A stretch of DNA of 64,000 nucleotides from Fibrisoma limi BUZ 3 (GCF_000296815.2 NZ_CAIT01000009.1:1723501-1787500), one strand, 5' to 3'. Shown: positions 1-8,879, counted from the first letter of the stretch. Program-made: numbers and translations. Notes: a model not told the origin generated them from the letters alone.

Positions 1-1284
1 TCCGCTGTTACCCACATAAGACGTTCCCTCAATATATCCATAAAACGGATTTGTTATAGATTGTCGAAAATTGCCGATTGTTGCGCTTACCTCGCCTATG
101 CGACGAGCCACGTCATTAAGCGTAGCAGTACCTGTTTGTGTACCATTGAATGTAACATTGGGATTAGAAAAATGAAGAATTCTACTCAAGTCCCCATTAT
201 TTCTAACCGACATTAACGTACGTATAGTCTGGTTCGGTAGTTGATAGCCGTGTGCGTAGCTAGGAGGATTAGAATCAAAATTGTGGTCATGTCGACCTCC
301 AAATATGTGCCCGGCCTCGTGGAGAAATGTGTAAGCCCCGGCAAGACTGGCTTGATTTATTTCCACTACTGCATAGGCGGAACTATTGTTAGCGGGAATG
401 TCACCAACTACCGAGCCGAAAGTAGTTGTATAAACATCGCCTGTAAGCGTCATCACAATGTCTGCGTTAGTTTGATTTCTCAAGTTTTGTGCATCGGCTC
501 GCTGACTAATTCTAAAAGCATCAGCCTGTGAGTCATTATCTACGCCTTCCGTGAAGGGTATGAAGGCTACCCCGGCATTGACTAAAGTATTAGTGACTTG
601 GTTACCAATAGAACTATTATTTAGCGCTGTATTATACTGCTGGATGCACAGGTCTGCCAATTGATTAATATCAGGAGCGAAATTAGCGGCTGCCTGAGTA
701 TATAAGATAAGAACTCGCGTGGCCTCCTGACATGCATCTTGGCGAGCTCCGCTTTTTGGCTTATGCTCCTGATCATTGGCCCGTCCAACAGCCTTACACT
801 CTTTCGATTTGCTTAAATCAACCTCCATCAAAAGGCTGACGCTTTCATCAGTGCCATACAGTTGATAATTACCATACTTGCTTTCAATAGAGCCGGACAA
901 CTTGCCTTGTTTACTGACGAAGATTGCTTGATAAAGCCCGTCTTCTGATTTACCAACCCATGTAAAATCTCGTTCTGATTCAGCTTCAACTCGACGGGCC
1001 AAAAAGGTGATAGGCCCTCCAGTGTTTGGAATAGTAAACGTGAGTTTCCCGTTCTGCTGAATTTTTGCCAAGTTTCCTACTTGTACATACATCGTCCGCT
1101 TGTGCACAGGATTTTTTTCAATTTTTTCCATTTTCCCTTGCAGGTTAGCCGAAAATCTGCTTTTGTCGGATTGCTGCAAAGTGAAAAGTTCTTGTGCCAA
1201 TACCCACTGGACCTGAAGTCCAAATGCCACAAGTAGGGTGCAAGCTCTGTGTTTTGCCTTAGTTGTAAATTTTGAGATTTTCAT
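1..1284 (-). CDS. secreted zinc metalloprotease (metzincin, reprolysin-like), 3' part missing
   Basis: An open frame runs off the left edge: 428 codons from an ATG at 1282-1284 with no stop. The N-terminus (MKISKFTTKAKHRACTLLVAFG... then VLAQE) looks like a Sec signal peptide, so the protein is probably exported. About 345 residues in is the zinc motif HEAGHIFGGRHD (HExxHxxGxxHD), followed about 20 residues later by LMSV, a plausible Met-turn; together these define the metzincin clan. The region before it would be a propeptide. The motif supports a secreted endopeptidase; the substrate is unknown. The C-terminal part, where Cytophagales often carry a secretion-sorting domain, lies outside the window. 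It is followed upstream by a long AT-rich gap and appears to be transcribed alone. Confidence 0.85.
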   Translation of the reverse strand, partial: MKISKFTTKAKHRACTLLVAFGLQVQWVLAQELFTLQQSDKSRFSANLQGKMEKIEKNPVHKRTMYVQVGNLAKIQQNGKLTFTIPNTGGPITFLARRVEAESERDFTWVGKSEDGLYQAIFVSKQGKLSGSIESKYGNYQLYGTDESVSLLMEVDLSKSKECKAVGRANDQEHKPKSGARQDACQEATRVLILYTQAAANFAPDINQLADLCIQQYNTALNNSSIGNQVTNTLVNAGVAFIPFTEGVDNDSQADAFRISQRADAQNLRNQTNADIVMTLTGDVYTTTFGSVVGDIPANNSSAYAVVEINQASLAGAYTFLHEAGHIFGGRHDHNFDSNPPSYAHGYQLPNQTIRTLMSVRNNGDLSRILHFSNPNVTFNGTQTGTATLNDVARRIGEVSATIGNFRQSITNPFYGYIEGTSYVGNSG

Positions 1285-1862
1285 AGACGTTTGATTAAGT
1301 TTGAAACAATCAGTAACGAGAGACCGAAAAGGCGCAGAAGCACTAAAGGGTTTTCCTATTTTTATTGAACCATAGTTATTCTGATATTTTTAGTGAGAGC
1401 CTGTTGTCAACTTCCAGCAAACTGTCTGGATTATAAAGTGAAAACCTTAAAGTGCCTTATATGAGTGCTACTTTTAAATTATGGCAGTATTTAGTTACTC
1501 GTAACTTGAACAGCACAAAGTTCTTTAATAAAATATATTATACTAAAAGTACAATACAGACACCTCAATAGCAAATTAATTTTATCAATTATTGGATTAA
1601 TTATATTAAACAGATAAGAATACAATTTTTTAATAAAGTATTTATACTTAAAGCTGTAGTCTAAAAAATAAATTTTATAGAAACCTTTATAAGTATAAAT
1701 TCTAGTTTTTTCTAAATTTATTAATTAGTTTTTATTTTAAGTATTGAAAAAATATAATTCAACACCTTGTCTGTCTGTGCCAATCTTACATAACTACTTT
1801 GTATAGTGTGCTTTGATTATTGACCGTCATTTAAGAAATGTATATACAACGCACATTGAACA
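1285..1862. other. AT-rich intergenic region
   Basis: About 580 bases between the protease start and the next terminator. It is strikingly richer in A and T than its surroundings (long A/T runs around 1550-1750), and I see no convincing gene on either strand. It should hold the protease promoter. The composition shift could mark an island border, which is inference. Confidence 0.5.
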
Positions 1863-1863
1863 A

Positions 1864-1894
1864 AAAAGCCGGGAAAAGTTTTCCCGGCTTTGCG
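1864..1894. terminator. intrinsic terminator hairpin
   Basis: Arms AAAGCCGGGAAAA and TTTTCCCGGCTTT form a near-perfect hairpin flanked by A-runs on the left and T-rich sequence on the right. It lies just after the stop of the small gene at 1902-2105 (minus strand) and could serve both directions. Confidence 0.8.
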
Positions 1895-1901
1895 TTTAAC
1901 G

Positions 1902-2105
1902 CTATTTCGACTTATTCCTGCGGATGATCACCGAGACGTTTTGACCAAGAATGGTAAGCGATAGGTTCATGCCTGCCTGGTCGCTATGTTCCCAGGCCGC
2001 GCCGACCTTGATCCAGTCCGATTTGTCTGTACCGTCTTTGGCTTTGACGATATAAGCCGTATGGGTTGGCCGTTTCGAGAGGGTTTCGATTTGCGTGGTC
2101 ATCAT
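1902..2105 (-). CDS. small mobile-element protein of unknown function
   Basis: A 67-residue protein beginning MMTTQIETLSKRPTHTAY. I chose this start, not an upstream in-frame ATG, because GGAAAGGAG sits directly before the ATGATG. The sequence is basic at the C-terminus (VIIRRNKSK) and has a compact beta-rich look with a TILGQNVSVII segment near the end. It resembles the short conserved proteins found in conjugative or integrative elements beside ArdC, but I do not recognise a named family. It lies downstream of ardC on the same strand and is followed by a terminator, so it is probably the last gene of that operon. Confidence 0.65.
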   Translation of the reverse strand: MMTTQIETLSKRPTHTAYIVKAKDGTDKSDWIKVGAAWEHSDQAGMNLSLTILGQNVSVIIRRNKSK

Positions 2106-2209
2106 CAAGTCTCCTTTCCTGTGTGGTTGATGATGGAAGCGACTACAAGCGCATAAAGGCTGGGACCGCTCCCCGAAGGACAAAAATCGATGCGAAATGA
2201 AACGAGTGT

Positions 2210-2410
2210 CTATTTTTGGCCGGAGTCGTCAGAGCCTTTTTGGGCGTAGCTTAAAAAGGAGGGATTAGCGTCGTCGCAGCCGCCTGCGATTACGCTGACA
2301 TCATCTATCAGCAAACACAGGACAATGAGAATTGCGACCGCGCCCAAGCGAATCCGCTTTTGGCAGAAACACCTGGCTTGATAAGAAGACTCAAGACGGT
2401 TGCAGTGCAT
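2210..2410 (-). CDS. possible small membrane protein overlapping the ardC end
   Basis: A 66-residue frame starting at an ATG that overlaps the last 20 bases of ardC. It contains one hydrophobic stretch (LGAVAILIVLCLLI) followed by a polar tail, a pattern of a small single-pass membrane protein. The start overlap would allow translational coupling. There is no clear Shine-Dalgarno and no family I recognise, so it could also be chance coding. Confidence 0.35.
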   Translation of the reverse strand: MHCNRLESSYQARCFCQKRIRLGAVAILIVLCLLIDDVSVIAGGCDDANPSFLSYAQKGSDDSGQK

Positions 2411-3329
2411 GCAGATATTCAACGGCCTTTTGCGCATGGGATGCGGCCTGGAAGATGAAACGTTTATCATCCTGCAAGGCTTGAAGCCAGGACTGAATGT
2501 AAGCGGCATGTTTGCTTTCCGGCATTGGTTCGAAGCCAAGATCAGCGGCCAGAAAACAGGCTCCCAGTTCAGCAACCAATTCTTCCTTGGCGTAGCCAGC
2601 GTCGCCGTAAGTTTTGCGGCCCAGATCCCGGTCTAGCCGGGACGGATGGCGGGTCCAGTGCGTGATTTCGTGAGCAAGCACGGCATAGTAGCTTTCGGCA
2701 CTCTCAAAGCTCTCAAAGGGCGGCATCTGGACGCGGTCGGTCGTGATCGAGTAAGCGGCCTGGCTGCCCGTATAAATGTCGGCTTTAGTCTGGGCAAAAA
2801 AGGTTTCAAGCTGTTCGTTGCGCGAAATCGGATTGACCGTTTCTGGTTCAGGACGTTTGTAGAATGCATCAGATAGCCCCTCGATCTGATCGGCATTGAA
2901 AACCACGTAACATTTGAGGAAGGGGATCTGACGGGCTTCCAACTCGCCCTGGTCGTTGGTGTCTTCCTTGATGATCTTATCGGCATAGACCACGTGCGTC
3001 CCTTTCTCGCCCTTGCGCACATTGGCTTTCAGTTCAACGGCCTGATTATAGGTCATCCAGTAAGGCGACGTATAACCCTGCTCGGCGGCCGTACCCCACA
3101 GCAGGAGCGTATTGACGCCCTGATAGGGAATGTCGTTCCAGCGAAGGGGGCGCTGGACATGACCACTTAGATGATCGGCGTTCCAGGGCTTGCGCCAGGT
3201 GAGATTGCCGCTCTCCAGATCGGTGATGATCTTGGCCGTCACGCGGGCGTAGATGTCGTTTTGCGGGCTAGCGCTGTCGGATGCGTTTCTATGGTTCGAT
3301 TGTCTTGAGCGTTGGCGGGTGGTGGTCAT
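2391..3329 (-). CDS. ardC: ArdC-family antirestriction / ssDNA-binding protein
   Basis: A 312-residue protein starting MTTTRQRSRQ; this ATG has GGAGAA upstream and is preferred over an in-frame start 76 codons earlier. Residues about 22-150 match the ArdC N-terminal domain (NDIYARVTAKIITDLESG, then NVRKGEKGTHVVY), which binds single-stranded DNA in known homologues. Residues about 210-300 form a zincin-like domain with HEITH at 220-224. ArdC proteins travel on plasmids and integrative elements and protect incoming DNA from restriction. Its neighbours here (RadC-like and primase-like proteins and an integrase) fit that role. Family assignment is firm; the antirestriction activity is inferred from homologues. 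Confidence 0.88.
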   Translation of the reverse strand: MTTTRQRSRQSNHRNASDSASPQNDIYARVTAKIITDLESGNLTWRKPWNADHLSGHVQRPLRWNDIPYQGVNTLLLWGTAAEQGYTSPYWMTYNQAVELKANVRKGEKGTHVVYADKIIKEDTNDQGELEARQIPFLKCYVVFNADQIEGLSDAFYKRPEPETVNPISRNEQLETFFAQTKADIYTGSQAAYSITTDRVQMPPFESFESAESYYAVLAHEITHWTRHPSRLDRDLGRKTYGDAGYAKEELVAELGACFLAADLGFEPMPESKHAAYIQSWLQALQDDKRFIFQAASHAQKAVEYLHALQPS

Positions 3330-3564
3330 GTGGCGTTCTCCATTGGCTGAAGGGTTATGGGGAGGGCAACGCCCGGCTCTCAAGCGAATGAACCGGCGAA
3401 CGTCGCGCGGCCGGAATTTTGTCTCGCGAGGAAAAGGCCGCAGGCCTTGGGGAAAATTCTGGTTGGTGGAATGAGCGGGCCGGGTACAGTCCCGCGCCCA
3501 TCCTTCAGGCGAGGGGAACACATGCCCCCCTGCCCGTGGCTCAAGCGTGGCGAACAACAGCCGC

Positions 3565-4038
3565 CTATCCGGGCATCAGCCCGTCATCGGCAAAGGACAG
3601 GTAGTTGTGCGGGGTAACAATCAGATGATCGAGCACGGCAATATCAAGCAGTTTACCGCCGTCCTTGAGCTTGCGGGTCAGCACCTTGTCCGGTTCGCTG
3701 GGTGTCAGATTGCCGCTGGGATGATTGTGGGCCAGAATGAGGCTCGTAGCGCGGGCTTTGAGAGCGGTGGCAAAGATGACTTTGGGATCGGCCAGGCAGG
3801 ATGATATACCGCCAGTCGCAATGTCAGAGACGGCCAGACAGTGATTGTTCTGGTCAAGAAGCAGGATTTTGAACTGTTCGACCAGCTCCATGCGGTTCAG
3901 GTCCCACATGGTGCGGAGAACTTCGTAAGCGGTTGAAGATTGCCGGATTTGGATGCGGTCCTGATAGGGAGCCGGATTGCGATAGATAATCTCGACCTCA
4001 TTCACCATGAACAGGGATTGCAGACTGAGCTGGTTCAA
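3565..4038 (-). CDS. radC: RadC-like JAMM/MPN domain protein
   Basis: A 157-residue protein consisting of the JAB/MPN domain only, without the N-terminal helix-hairpin-helix of chromosomal RadC. The metal motif is visible: Glu54 (VEQF), then HNHPSG at 104-109 and Ser114/Asp117 in LTPSEPD. Short RadC proteins of this kind are typical cargo of integrative elements and phage-like islands in Bacteroidota and Proteobacteria. Their biochemical role is unsettled; a link to DNA repair is historical and weak. It lies between ardC and the Toprim gene on the same strand, nine bases from the latter. Confidence 0.88.
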   Translation of the reverse strand: MNQLSLQSLFMVNEVEIIYRNPAPYQDRIQIRQSSTAYEVLRTMWDLNRMELVEQFKILLLDQNNHCLAVSDIATGGISSCLADPKVIFATALKARATSLILAHNHPSGNLTPSEPDKVLTRKLKDGGKLLDIAVLDHLIVTPHNYLSFADDGLMPG

Positions 4039-4047
4039 GGGCGTCTC

Positions 4048-4956
4048 CTACAGGTTCAGGCCAAGCGTGTGCATGTGCCAGGCGTTCACGTCCTTGTGGG
4101 GCGCATAGATGCGGTTCATGCGTTTGTGCGTGAGATCGTTCTGTGTTTTGAAGAAATCCGCGAGTATTCCGGTAGCATCCTGACCGGCTTTATCGTTATC
4201 GAGCCAGGTGTAAGCGACGCGGTAGCCGTAACCCTGCATGTAGGGCCCAACCTGCTTTAAACAGGCCAGAGAATTTAGAATGATGGTGTCGCCCTTAAAC
4301 CGGTTACCCTTGAACTGCGCGATAGCGGACAGGTAATCCATCATGCCCTCAAAGATGTGAATGGTTTCTGGTTTAGGATTCCTGCCGCGAATGAAGGAGA
4401 TGGCCTTGGGACCGAGCGTTCCTTTAAAATACGGGTTTCGCAGCTCGTAACCGCCCTCTTCGTTGTCAAGACCTAAAGCAAAAAGGTTTTTACCTGTGCG
4501 CTGGTTGTAGACGTAGACTTCTTTCAAATATTGATCGGCCAGTTCAAGCGGGATACCGCGTTTTTCCAGATAGTGGATCAAACCCAGTCGCTGGATGGAC
4601 CTGGTCTTTTTTATGATCAGGCTGGCTTCGTTCTCGGCGGGTGTTTCGGGGTAAACAGGCTCAAAAACATATGGTCCGAGGCCAATGTTTTTCAGCCAGC
4701 GCAGAGCGTCGGAAACGGTATCGGCTTCGCGGGTGAATTTGAGGTAGGCTTGCGCGAAATCGACCGGATCGCCCCCTCGCCCGTCGCCAAAGTCATGCCA
4801 GCGATTGTCTTTGAGATAGACGTAAAAGCTGGGTGTTTTTTCCTGCCGGACAGGTGAGAGGTAGAGTTGCTTCGTGGCAGTTGTCTTCCGGGGGTGGATG
4901 CCAAGTCGGTTCAGAATTTCGGCAATAGAAATCTCTTTCGCCTGATCGATGTTCAT
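4048..4956 (-). CDS. CHC2/Toprim primase-like protein of a mobile element
   Basis: A 302-residue protein. The start is MNIDQAKEIS at 4954-4956, preceded by a strong GGAGG five bases upstream. The N-terminal part (YLSPVRQEKTPSFYVYLKDNR, then DFGDGRGGDPVDF) has the fold signature of the DnaG zinc-finger domain, but the zinc-binding cysteines are absent. The middle and C-terminal part holds a Toprim domain: IHIFEGMMDYLSA (catalytic Glu) and YTWLDNDKAGQ (DxD-like). Such proteins are found in Bacteroidota integrative elements and are probably primases for element replication or transfer. Loss of the zinc ligands is common in this mobile subgroup. Confidence 0.85.
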   Translation of the reverse strand: MNIDQAKEISIAEILNRLGIHPRKTTATKQLYLSPVRQEKTPSFYVYLKDNRWHDFGDGRGGDPVDFAQAYLKFTREADTVSDALRWLKNIGLGPYVFEPVYPETPAENEASLIIKKTRSIQRLGLIHYLEKRGIPLELADQYLKEVYVYNQRTGKNLFALGLDNEEGGYELRNPYFKGTLGPKAISFIRGRNPKPETIHIFEGMMDYLSAIAQFKGNRFKGDTIILNSLACLKQVGPYMQGYGYRVAYTWLDNDKAGQDATGILADFFKTQNDLTHKRMNRIYAPHKDVNAWHMHTLGLNL

Positions 4957-4998
4957 GGCGACCTCCTGCAAAATGATGAAAAATGATTTGAGAGTTAC

Positions 4999-5187
4999 TT
5001 AGCGCTCAAGCTGGCGTTCAATAAATTTGTCAAGTTCTGAACGACGATAACGAACCGCTCGGCCCACCTTGAGCGGCTTTAAATCATAGCGCTTTGTACA
5101 ATCCCACACGGCCAGAGTATTCGGGGAAATGCGGAGGTATTTGGCCGCTTCCTTTCGATCTAATAGGGTTTCATTCGTGGTCGGCAT
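4999..5187 (-). CDS. excisionase-like helix-turn-helix protein
   Basis: A 62-residue protein starting MPTTNETLLDRKEAAKYL; AGGGGG sits just upstream, which decides this start over one 27 codons earlier. It has the MerR/excisionase (HTH_17) pattern: DRKEAAKYLRISPNTLAVW as the helix-turn-helix, then VGRAVRYRRSELDKFI as the wing. Proteins of this family act as directionality factors or regulators in integrative elements. It is the first gene of the minus-strand cargo operon, so it may also control the genes that follow. Confidence 0.85.
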   Translation of the reverse strand: MPTTNETLLDRKEAAKYLRISPNTLAVWDCTKRYDLKPLKVGRAVRYRRSELDKFIERQLER

Positions 5188-5563
5188 GTTATCCCCCTGT
5201 CTATATATGATTACGCCACGTGAAGTAGGAATATAATCATGATACAAGGAATTAATACCTACAGTCAATCAAAAACGGGATTCGTTAAAACTAAACAAGA
5301 ACTAAGAAGTTGGGTAAAAAACGGTAAAACCAACAGGCTGAGAACCGCCAATAATGCGGTACCGGCTCATTTAGCGATAAGCTGTGGTAGATATAAGTGC
5401 TTGAAAAGATTTGCTGGAGGGGAGCAACTTTGAACGGACGACTTCTAGCCTATTGAAAAAACAGTGTAGCTAGGACAGTAATTGTTATTTTGTTTTTATT
5501 GACAGGTACACTATTTGTGTACAGGATACAGAAACCGCTCTCTTTGCCGTCAGATTAGCTTTC
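5188..5563. promoter_or_regulatory. divergent regulatory region
   Basis: About 375 bases between the minus-strand HTH operon and the plus-strand gene at 5564. A short inverted repeat, ATGATTA at 5207 and TAATCAT at 5233, sits 20-50 bases upstream of the excisionase-like gene and could be an operator. I see no convincing gene here. Confidence 0.35.
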
Positions 5564-5953
5564 ATGACATCCCTATTTAAGTTGTTTTCTCAAAGTTGCG
5601 GTTTACCATTAAAAGAAGCCCAACTGTTCTTAGGCACGAGCGTTGACACGACCAAATCATGGTGGTCAGGTCGCCGGAATCCGCCGGAAGCGATCTTAGA
5701 AAAACTGGTTGACCTGTCGATCAATCAGGATATCGCAGCTCAAGAGCTGTTGCTGCAATTGGAAGCATTAGGCAAGAAGAATAAAAAGCAGCATATTACC
5801 TTGAAGGCATATACGTTGGATTCTCAGGCACAGGCTATTGGATGGCCATCGGCCAATGCTTATATGGCCGTTATTCGAAAAGCTGTTGAGAAAATGCCGA
5901 TAGAACTTGCTATGCGCTTGGTATTAATGACTGATAAGAACAAGGTATCCTAA
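5564..5953 (+). CDS. Cro/CI-type helix-turn-helix protein of unknown role
   Basis: A 129-residue protein. Residues 10-45 (SCGLPLKEAQLFLGTSVDTTKSWWSG...PPEAILEKL) read as a lambda-repressor-like helix-turn-helix similar to phage and mobile-element proteins that bind their own promoters. The second half is lysine-rich and then predicted helical (YMAVIRKAVEKMPIELAMRLVLM). It stands alone on the plus strand between the cargo operon and the integrase. A regulator of integration or excision is possible, but I do not recognise a named family. Confidence 0.6.
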   Translation: MTSLFKLFSQSCGLPLKEAQLFLGTSVDTTKSWWSGRRNPPEAILEKLVDLSINQDIAAQELLLQLEALGKKNKKQHITLKAYTLDSQAQAIGWPSANAYMAVIRKAVEKMPIELAMRLVLMTDKNKVS

Positions 5954-6001
5954 ATAATGCATAATAACAGCAACACTGCGTTTGCGTTGGTTGTGATAGC
6001 A

Positions 6002-7186
6002 TCACCTTGCTAGCACATTATCAATATAATCAGCATACTCCTGCATCATTTTTGTACGTTGGGGCAAAAACTGGGCGCGGTCATATGCACGGTCGACACC
6101 ACTTTTAGGAACGTGTGCCAGTTGCCGATCCGCAATGTCATGCGGGTAGCCCAACTTTTCCTTTAAAATCCCCAAGGCCAACGATCGGAATCCATGACCG
6201 GTCATTTTACCGTTATAGCCCATCCGCTTGATGGCAACCAGCATCGTGTTTTTGTTCATGGGCTTTTTGGGGTTGTAATATCCGGGAAAGATAAATTCCC
6301 GGTGCGCATTCAATGCGGACAGCTCTCGAAAAATCGCCAGCGATTGTTGCGATAATGGGACGATATGAGGAAGATTCATCTTCATTCGCTCGGCCGGAAT
6401 AACCCACATCGCCTTGTCAAAATTGATTTCGTTCCATCTAGCTTCTACGAGCTCACCTGTACGCACGAACGTCAGAAGTAATAATCTTAGTGCCAGAAAA
6501 GTCTGTCGATGAACGTGAGCCTGATAATCCGTCAGGCGAGCGAGAAATTCAGGAAACTCATCGACAGAAATAGATGCGTAATGCCCTCGCTTAAATTTCT
6601 TCATCGCAGCCTCTAACCCATACGTGGGATCACGTTCTGCCCGACCGGTCGCGATGGCGTATTTAAAAACATGGCTACACACAGCCTTCATACGACGCGA
6701 AAGATCGGGAGCTGTCTTTTCAATCTTTTGCAGGCAATTCAACATCATCATGGGCTGGATATCCGCTAGCGAAAAACTGCCCAAGCACGGAAATATGTAT
6801 TTCTCAAAGCGGTGTTTAATGATATCGGCGTGTTTGGGCTTCCATAAAGGCTTCTGCTTTTCATGCCATTCTATCGCCATCGCTCTAAAATCGAGCTTTT
6901 GGTTTAGAGCCTGGATCTGAGCCGCCTGTAAACGTTTCAAGACGGGATCAATGCCAGCCTTTATGTCTCGCTTAATCTCGTCTTTGGCCTTACGGGCATC
7001 CGCTACTGAAACCGCTGGATAAGCGCCAATTGAAATCCGCTTTTCCTTGCCCTGAAGTCGATACTTCAACCGCCAGAATTTGGTCCCGTACGGAGTGACT
7101 TCTAGATATAGCCCTTCACCGTCTGCAAGCTTATAAGGTTTCGGTTTGGGTTTCGCAGTCTGACACGTCATGTTTGACAAAGCCAT
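6002..7186 (-). CDS. int: P4-type tyrosine recombinase / integrase
   Basis: A 394-residue integrase. The start is the ATG at 7184-7186, seven bases after GGAGG; a GTG two codons upstream is less well placed. Residues about 5-90 are the DUF4102 arm-binding domain (LADGEGLYLEVTPYGTKFW, then RISIGAYPAVSVADARK), residues about 100-200 a core-binding domain, and the rest the catalytic domain: Arg in FVRTGELVEARW, HGFR, LAHVP in the His/Trp position, and Tyr in AYDR. All catalytic positions seem intact. Four ATGCCCCC arm-type repeats lie directly upstream. P4-type integrases usually insert elements into tRNA or tmRNA genes, but I find no tRNA fragment near this one. Confidence 0.93.
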   Translation of the reverse strand: MALSNMTCQTAKPKPKPYKLADGEGLYLEVTPYGTKFWRLKYRLQGKEKRISIGAYPAVSVADARKAKDEIKRDIKAGIDPVLKRLQAAQIQALNQKLDFRAMAIEWHEKQKPLWKPKHADIIKHRFEKYIFPCLGSFSLADIQPMMMLNCLQKIEKTAPDLSRRMKAVCSHVFKYAIATGRAERDPTYGLEAAMKKFKRGHYASISVDEFPEFLARLTDYQAHVHRQTFLALRLLLLTFVRTGELVEARWNEINFDKAMWVIPAERMKMNLPHIVPLSQQSLAIFRELSALNAHREFIFPGYYNPKKPMNKNTMLVAIKRMGYNGKMTGHGFRSLALGILKEKLGYPHDIADRQLAHVPKSGVDRAYDRAQFLPQRTKMMQEYADYIDNVLAR

Positions 7187-7237
7187 GATCACACCTCCTC
7201 TCCATTGACCAGACGGTTCACGTCGAGCGGCAACTTC

Positions 7238-7476
7238 ATGCCCCCATGCATGCCCCCACTTTTGATTAGTGTGAGTGTATGATAGGAATATATTGATAAA
7301 GGGAGGATAGCCTTAAGGTGCTGCGAAAATTGAATTTTTCGCATTTGGATAAGGACAGATAATGTCAGTAAAAAAGAGATTGGTGCCCGTAGCCGCATTG
7401 CCATTTTCGCTCCAAGTACTTGAATTCATTTACATTACAACGGATCATTCTACTAGATGCCCCCAACTATGCCCCC
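7238..7476. repeat. four ATGCCCCC arm-type sites in two pairs
   Basis: ATGCCCCC occurs at 7238-7245 and 7250-7257, and again at 7457-7464 and 7469-7476. Each pair has the same 12-base period, and the pairs are 219 bases apart. Their position just upstream of a tyrosine integrase matches arm-type binding sites, so the attachment core should lie in or near 7258-7456. Integrase binding is inference. Confidence 0.6.
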
Positions 7477-7817
7477 AGTTACGATGAATGTCCATATAGC
7501 CTATGGTATCATCTGGCGATTCTGTAGGCAACGAAAATTTTTAAAAGGCTCTAAAGAAGTGCCACCAATCATATAGGCAGATGGATGGAAATCAGCCATC
7601 ATTTACATATTCATGTCAAGCCTCATCGCTCATGACGATTTGTCGCCAGTTCAAGCCTAGGCGGGCTCACCATTTAAATCAGATATTTAATTGCAGGCTT
7701 ATGGTCACAAAATATACCTCGGAGTTACACTGGGGCTATTGGCGTCAACAGGCCACTACGTTGCTAAATCAAATCACGCGGTCAATACATCAAGTTATGT
7801 TGTTCTTAAAGGAAGTT

Positions 7818-8056
7818 TTAGATAACAGCAGATGTGTTTACCTGAACCTGAAACAGGTCCTGGAAAATGGCCAGGTTGTTTCGATTTCTCGGCTGCCGGT
7901 CAGGGGCACTGTTTTCGACGCCAAACATCAACTCGGCGATGGTGATATCGGATAAAAAACAGGCTAGTGGACCAATTTGGGCAATCGTTCTTTAAGTGCA
8001 AAATCATTCTTGTTGAGGTGTACACAAATATTGATATCCAGCAAATAATGGCTCAT
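7818..8056 (-). pseudogene. frameshifted, truncated VapC-type PIN toxin
   Basis: The frame starts MSHYLLDINICVHLNKND, the PIN-domain N-terminus (normally YLLDTNI), but hits a stop after 30 codons. Shifting by one base at about 7970 continues the PIN domain: LSDITIAELMFGVENSAPDR, then NLAIFQDLFQVQVN, and stops at 7818. The C-terminal acidic half expected of VapC is missing. The start overlaps the antitoxin stop by ATGA, the usual toxin-antitoxin coupling. VapC proteins are RNases; this copy, with one frameshift and a lost C-terminus, should be inactive. Confidence 0.8.
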
Positions 8057-8301
8057 AATTCCATGTCACGGGTCCCAAAGTGGCGGGCGTTTTGAAGTGT
8101 AGCGTTTAGCTCGTCACCGGTTTCATCCCCTGCCCAGCTTCCGGCAAGGCGATTTAACAGCGTTAAGGCTTCGGCTTCAGTCAACTCAGTATCAACATGG
8201 GCTTCTTGGGTAGATAGCCCTAACCGATCCGCCAAGCCTTTGAACAAAGCAAAATCCGTTTCGTTTCGGGTTTCGATGGTGATAATATGGGTCATATGCA
8301 A
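8053..8301 (-). CDS. VapB-like antitoxin
   Basis: An 82-residue acidic protein (second codon Met at 8295 is an alternative start) ending TRDMEL with its TGA overlapping the PIN toxin start. The predicted short strand (HIITIETRNETDFALFKGLADRLGL) followed by acidic helices is common for small Bacteroidota antitoxins paired with PIN toxins. The partner is frameshifted, so this is probably an orphaned antitoxin that could still neutralise related toxins or regulate its own promoter. Confidence 0.65.
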   Translation of the reverse strand: MHMTHIITIETRNETDFALFKGLADRLGLSTQEAHVDTELTEAEALTLLNRLAGSWAGDETGDELNATLQNARHFGTRDMEL

Positions 8302-8396
8302 AAAGCCGTTTTATGAAAGGTAGTGTCCCAAAGGGGCACATTTATTTTAACACATAACACTGCAAACTACCAGAAAATCGTGCTCTTACTAGTTTT

Positions 8397-8879
8397 TCAT
8401 GATTCCTTTGTCCGTAGGTATCTAGAAAACCATTGGAGATCCCGCTCCAACGTAATTTTATTATCGTAAATATCTCGTCCTTCTACTTTCAGGGTAATCA
8501 ATGCCAGTTGCCGCCGAGCGTGGTTGATTTCGCTTTCGCCCTCATGCTCATCAAAGCGGGTTTCAAAAACGACCAAATGCGCATTAGGCAGCACAACGCG
8601 CTTTACGGCATTAGTGATCGCTACCCGCATGTACGATTTGGGATCAAGATCAAGGCAATCATCAATAGCCGTGTAGGGCTGGCCATCTTTTATAAAGAGC
8701 AAACGATCAATAATGAGGGGACCTAAGCCATTATTGCGGATATGAACGGCAAGTTGCTTGTTATAATCAGGTAAATCAATCTGGCCTAACGGTTTGAGTG
8801 ATTTTTCATTATGCGTTCGTTGCAGGTATAATTGATAGAACGTCGCCAGCAACGCTAATATCGAAATAATGATGGCCAA
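8397..8879 (-). CDS. single-pass membrane protein, copy 1 of a duplicated gene
   Basis: A 160-residue protein. The start is a TTG preceded by AGGGAGG, giving (M)AIIISILALLATFYQLYL, one N-terminal transmembrane helix; the paralogue at 10837-11313 has the same TTG with GGAGG, which supports the choice. The soluble part is beta-rich (NKQLAVHIRNNGLGPLIIDRLLF) and resembles uncharacterised membrane-anchored proteins. No enzymatic motif is seen. The two copies bracket the AbiE genes and are nearly 90% identical in DNA over compared stretches, so they derive from one duplication. Confidence 0.75.
   Translation of the reverse strand: MAIIISILALLATFYQLYLQRTHNEKSLKPLGQIDLPDYNKQLAVHIRNNGLGPLIIDRLLFIKDGQPYTAIDDCLDLDPKSYMRVAITNAVKRVVLPNAHLVVFETRFDEHEGESEINHARRQLALITLKVEGRDIYDNKITLERDLQWFSRYLRTKES

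Noticed and set aside
2411..2575. N-terminal extension of the small membrane protein frame at 2210
   Set aside because: It lies wholly within ardC in another frame with no support for a start.
3330..3564. Several overlapping plus-strand frames between ardC and radC
   Set aside because: GC-rich spacer sequence; no ribosome-binding site or recognisable domain.
5239..5433. A 64-codon plus-strand frame
   Set aside because: No ribosome-binding site, no family resemblance, and composition unlike neighbouring genes.
7189..7404. A 71-codon frame overlapping the integrase start
   Set aside because: It reads through the ATGCCCCC arm repeats and the ribosome-binding site of the integrase; no family resemblance.
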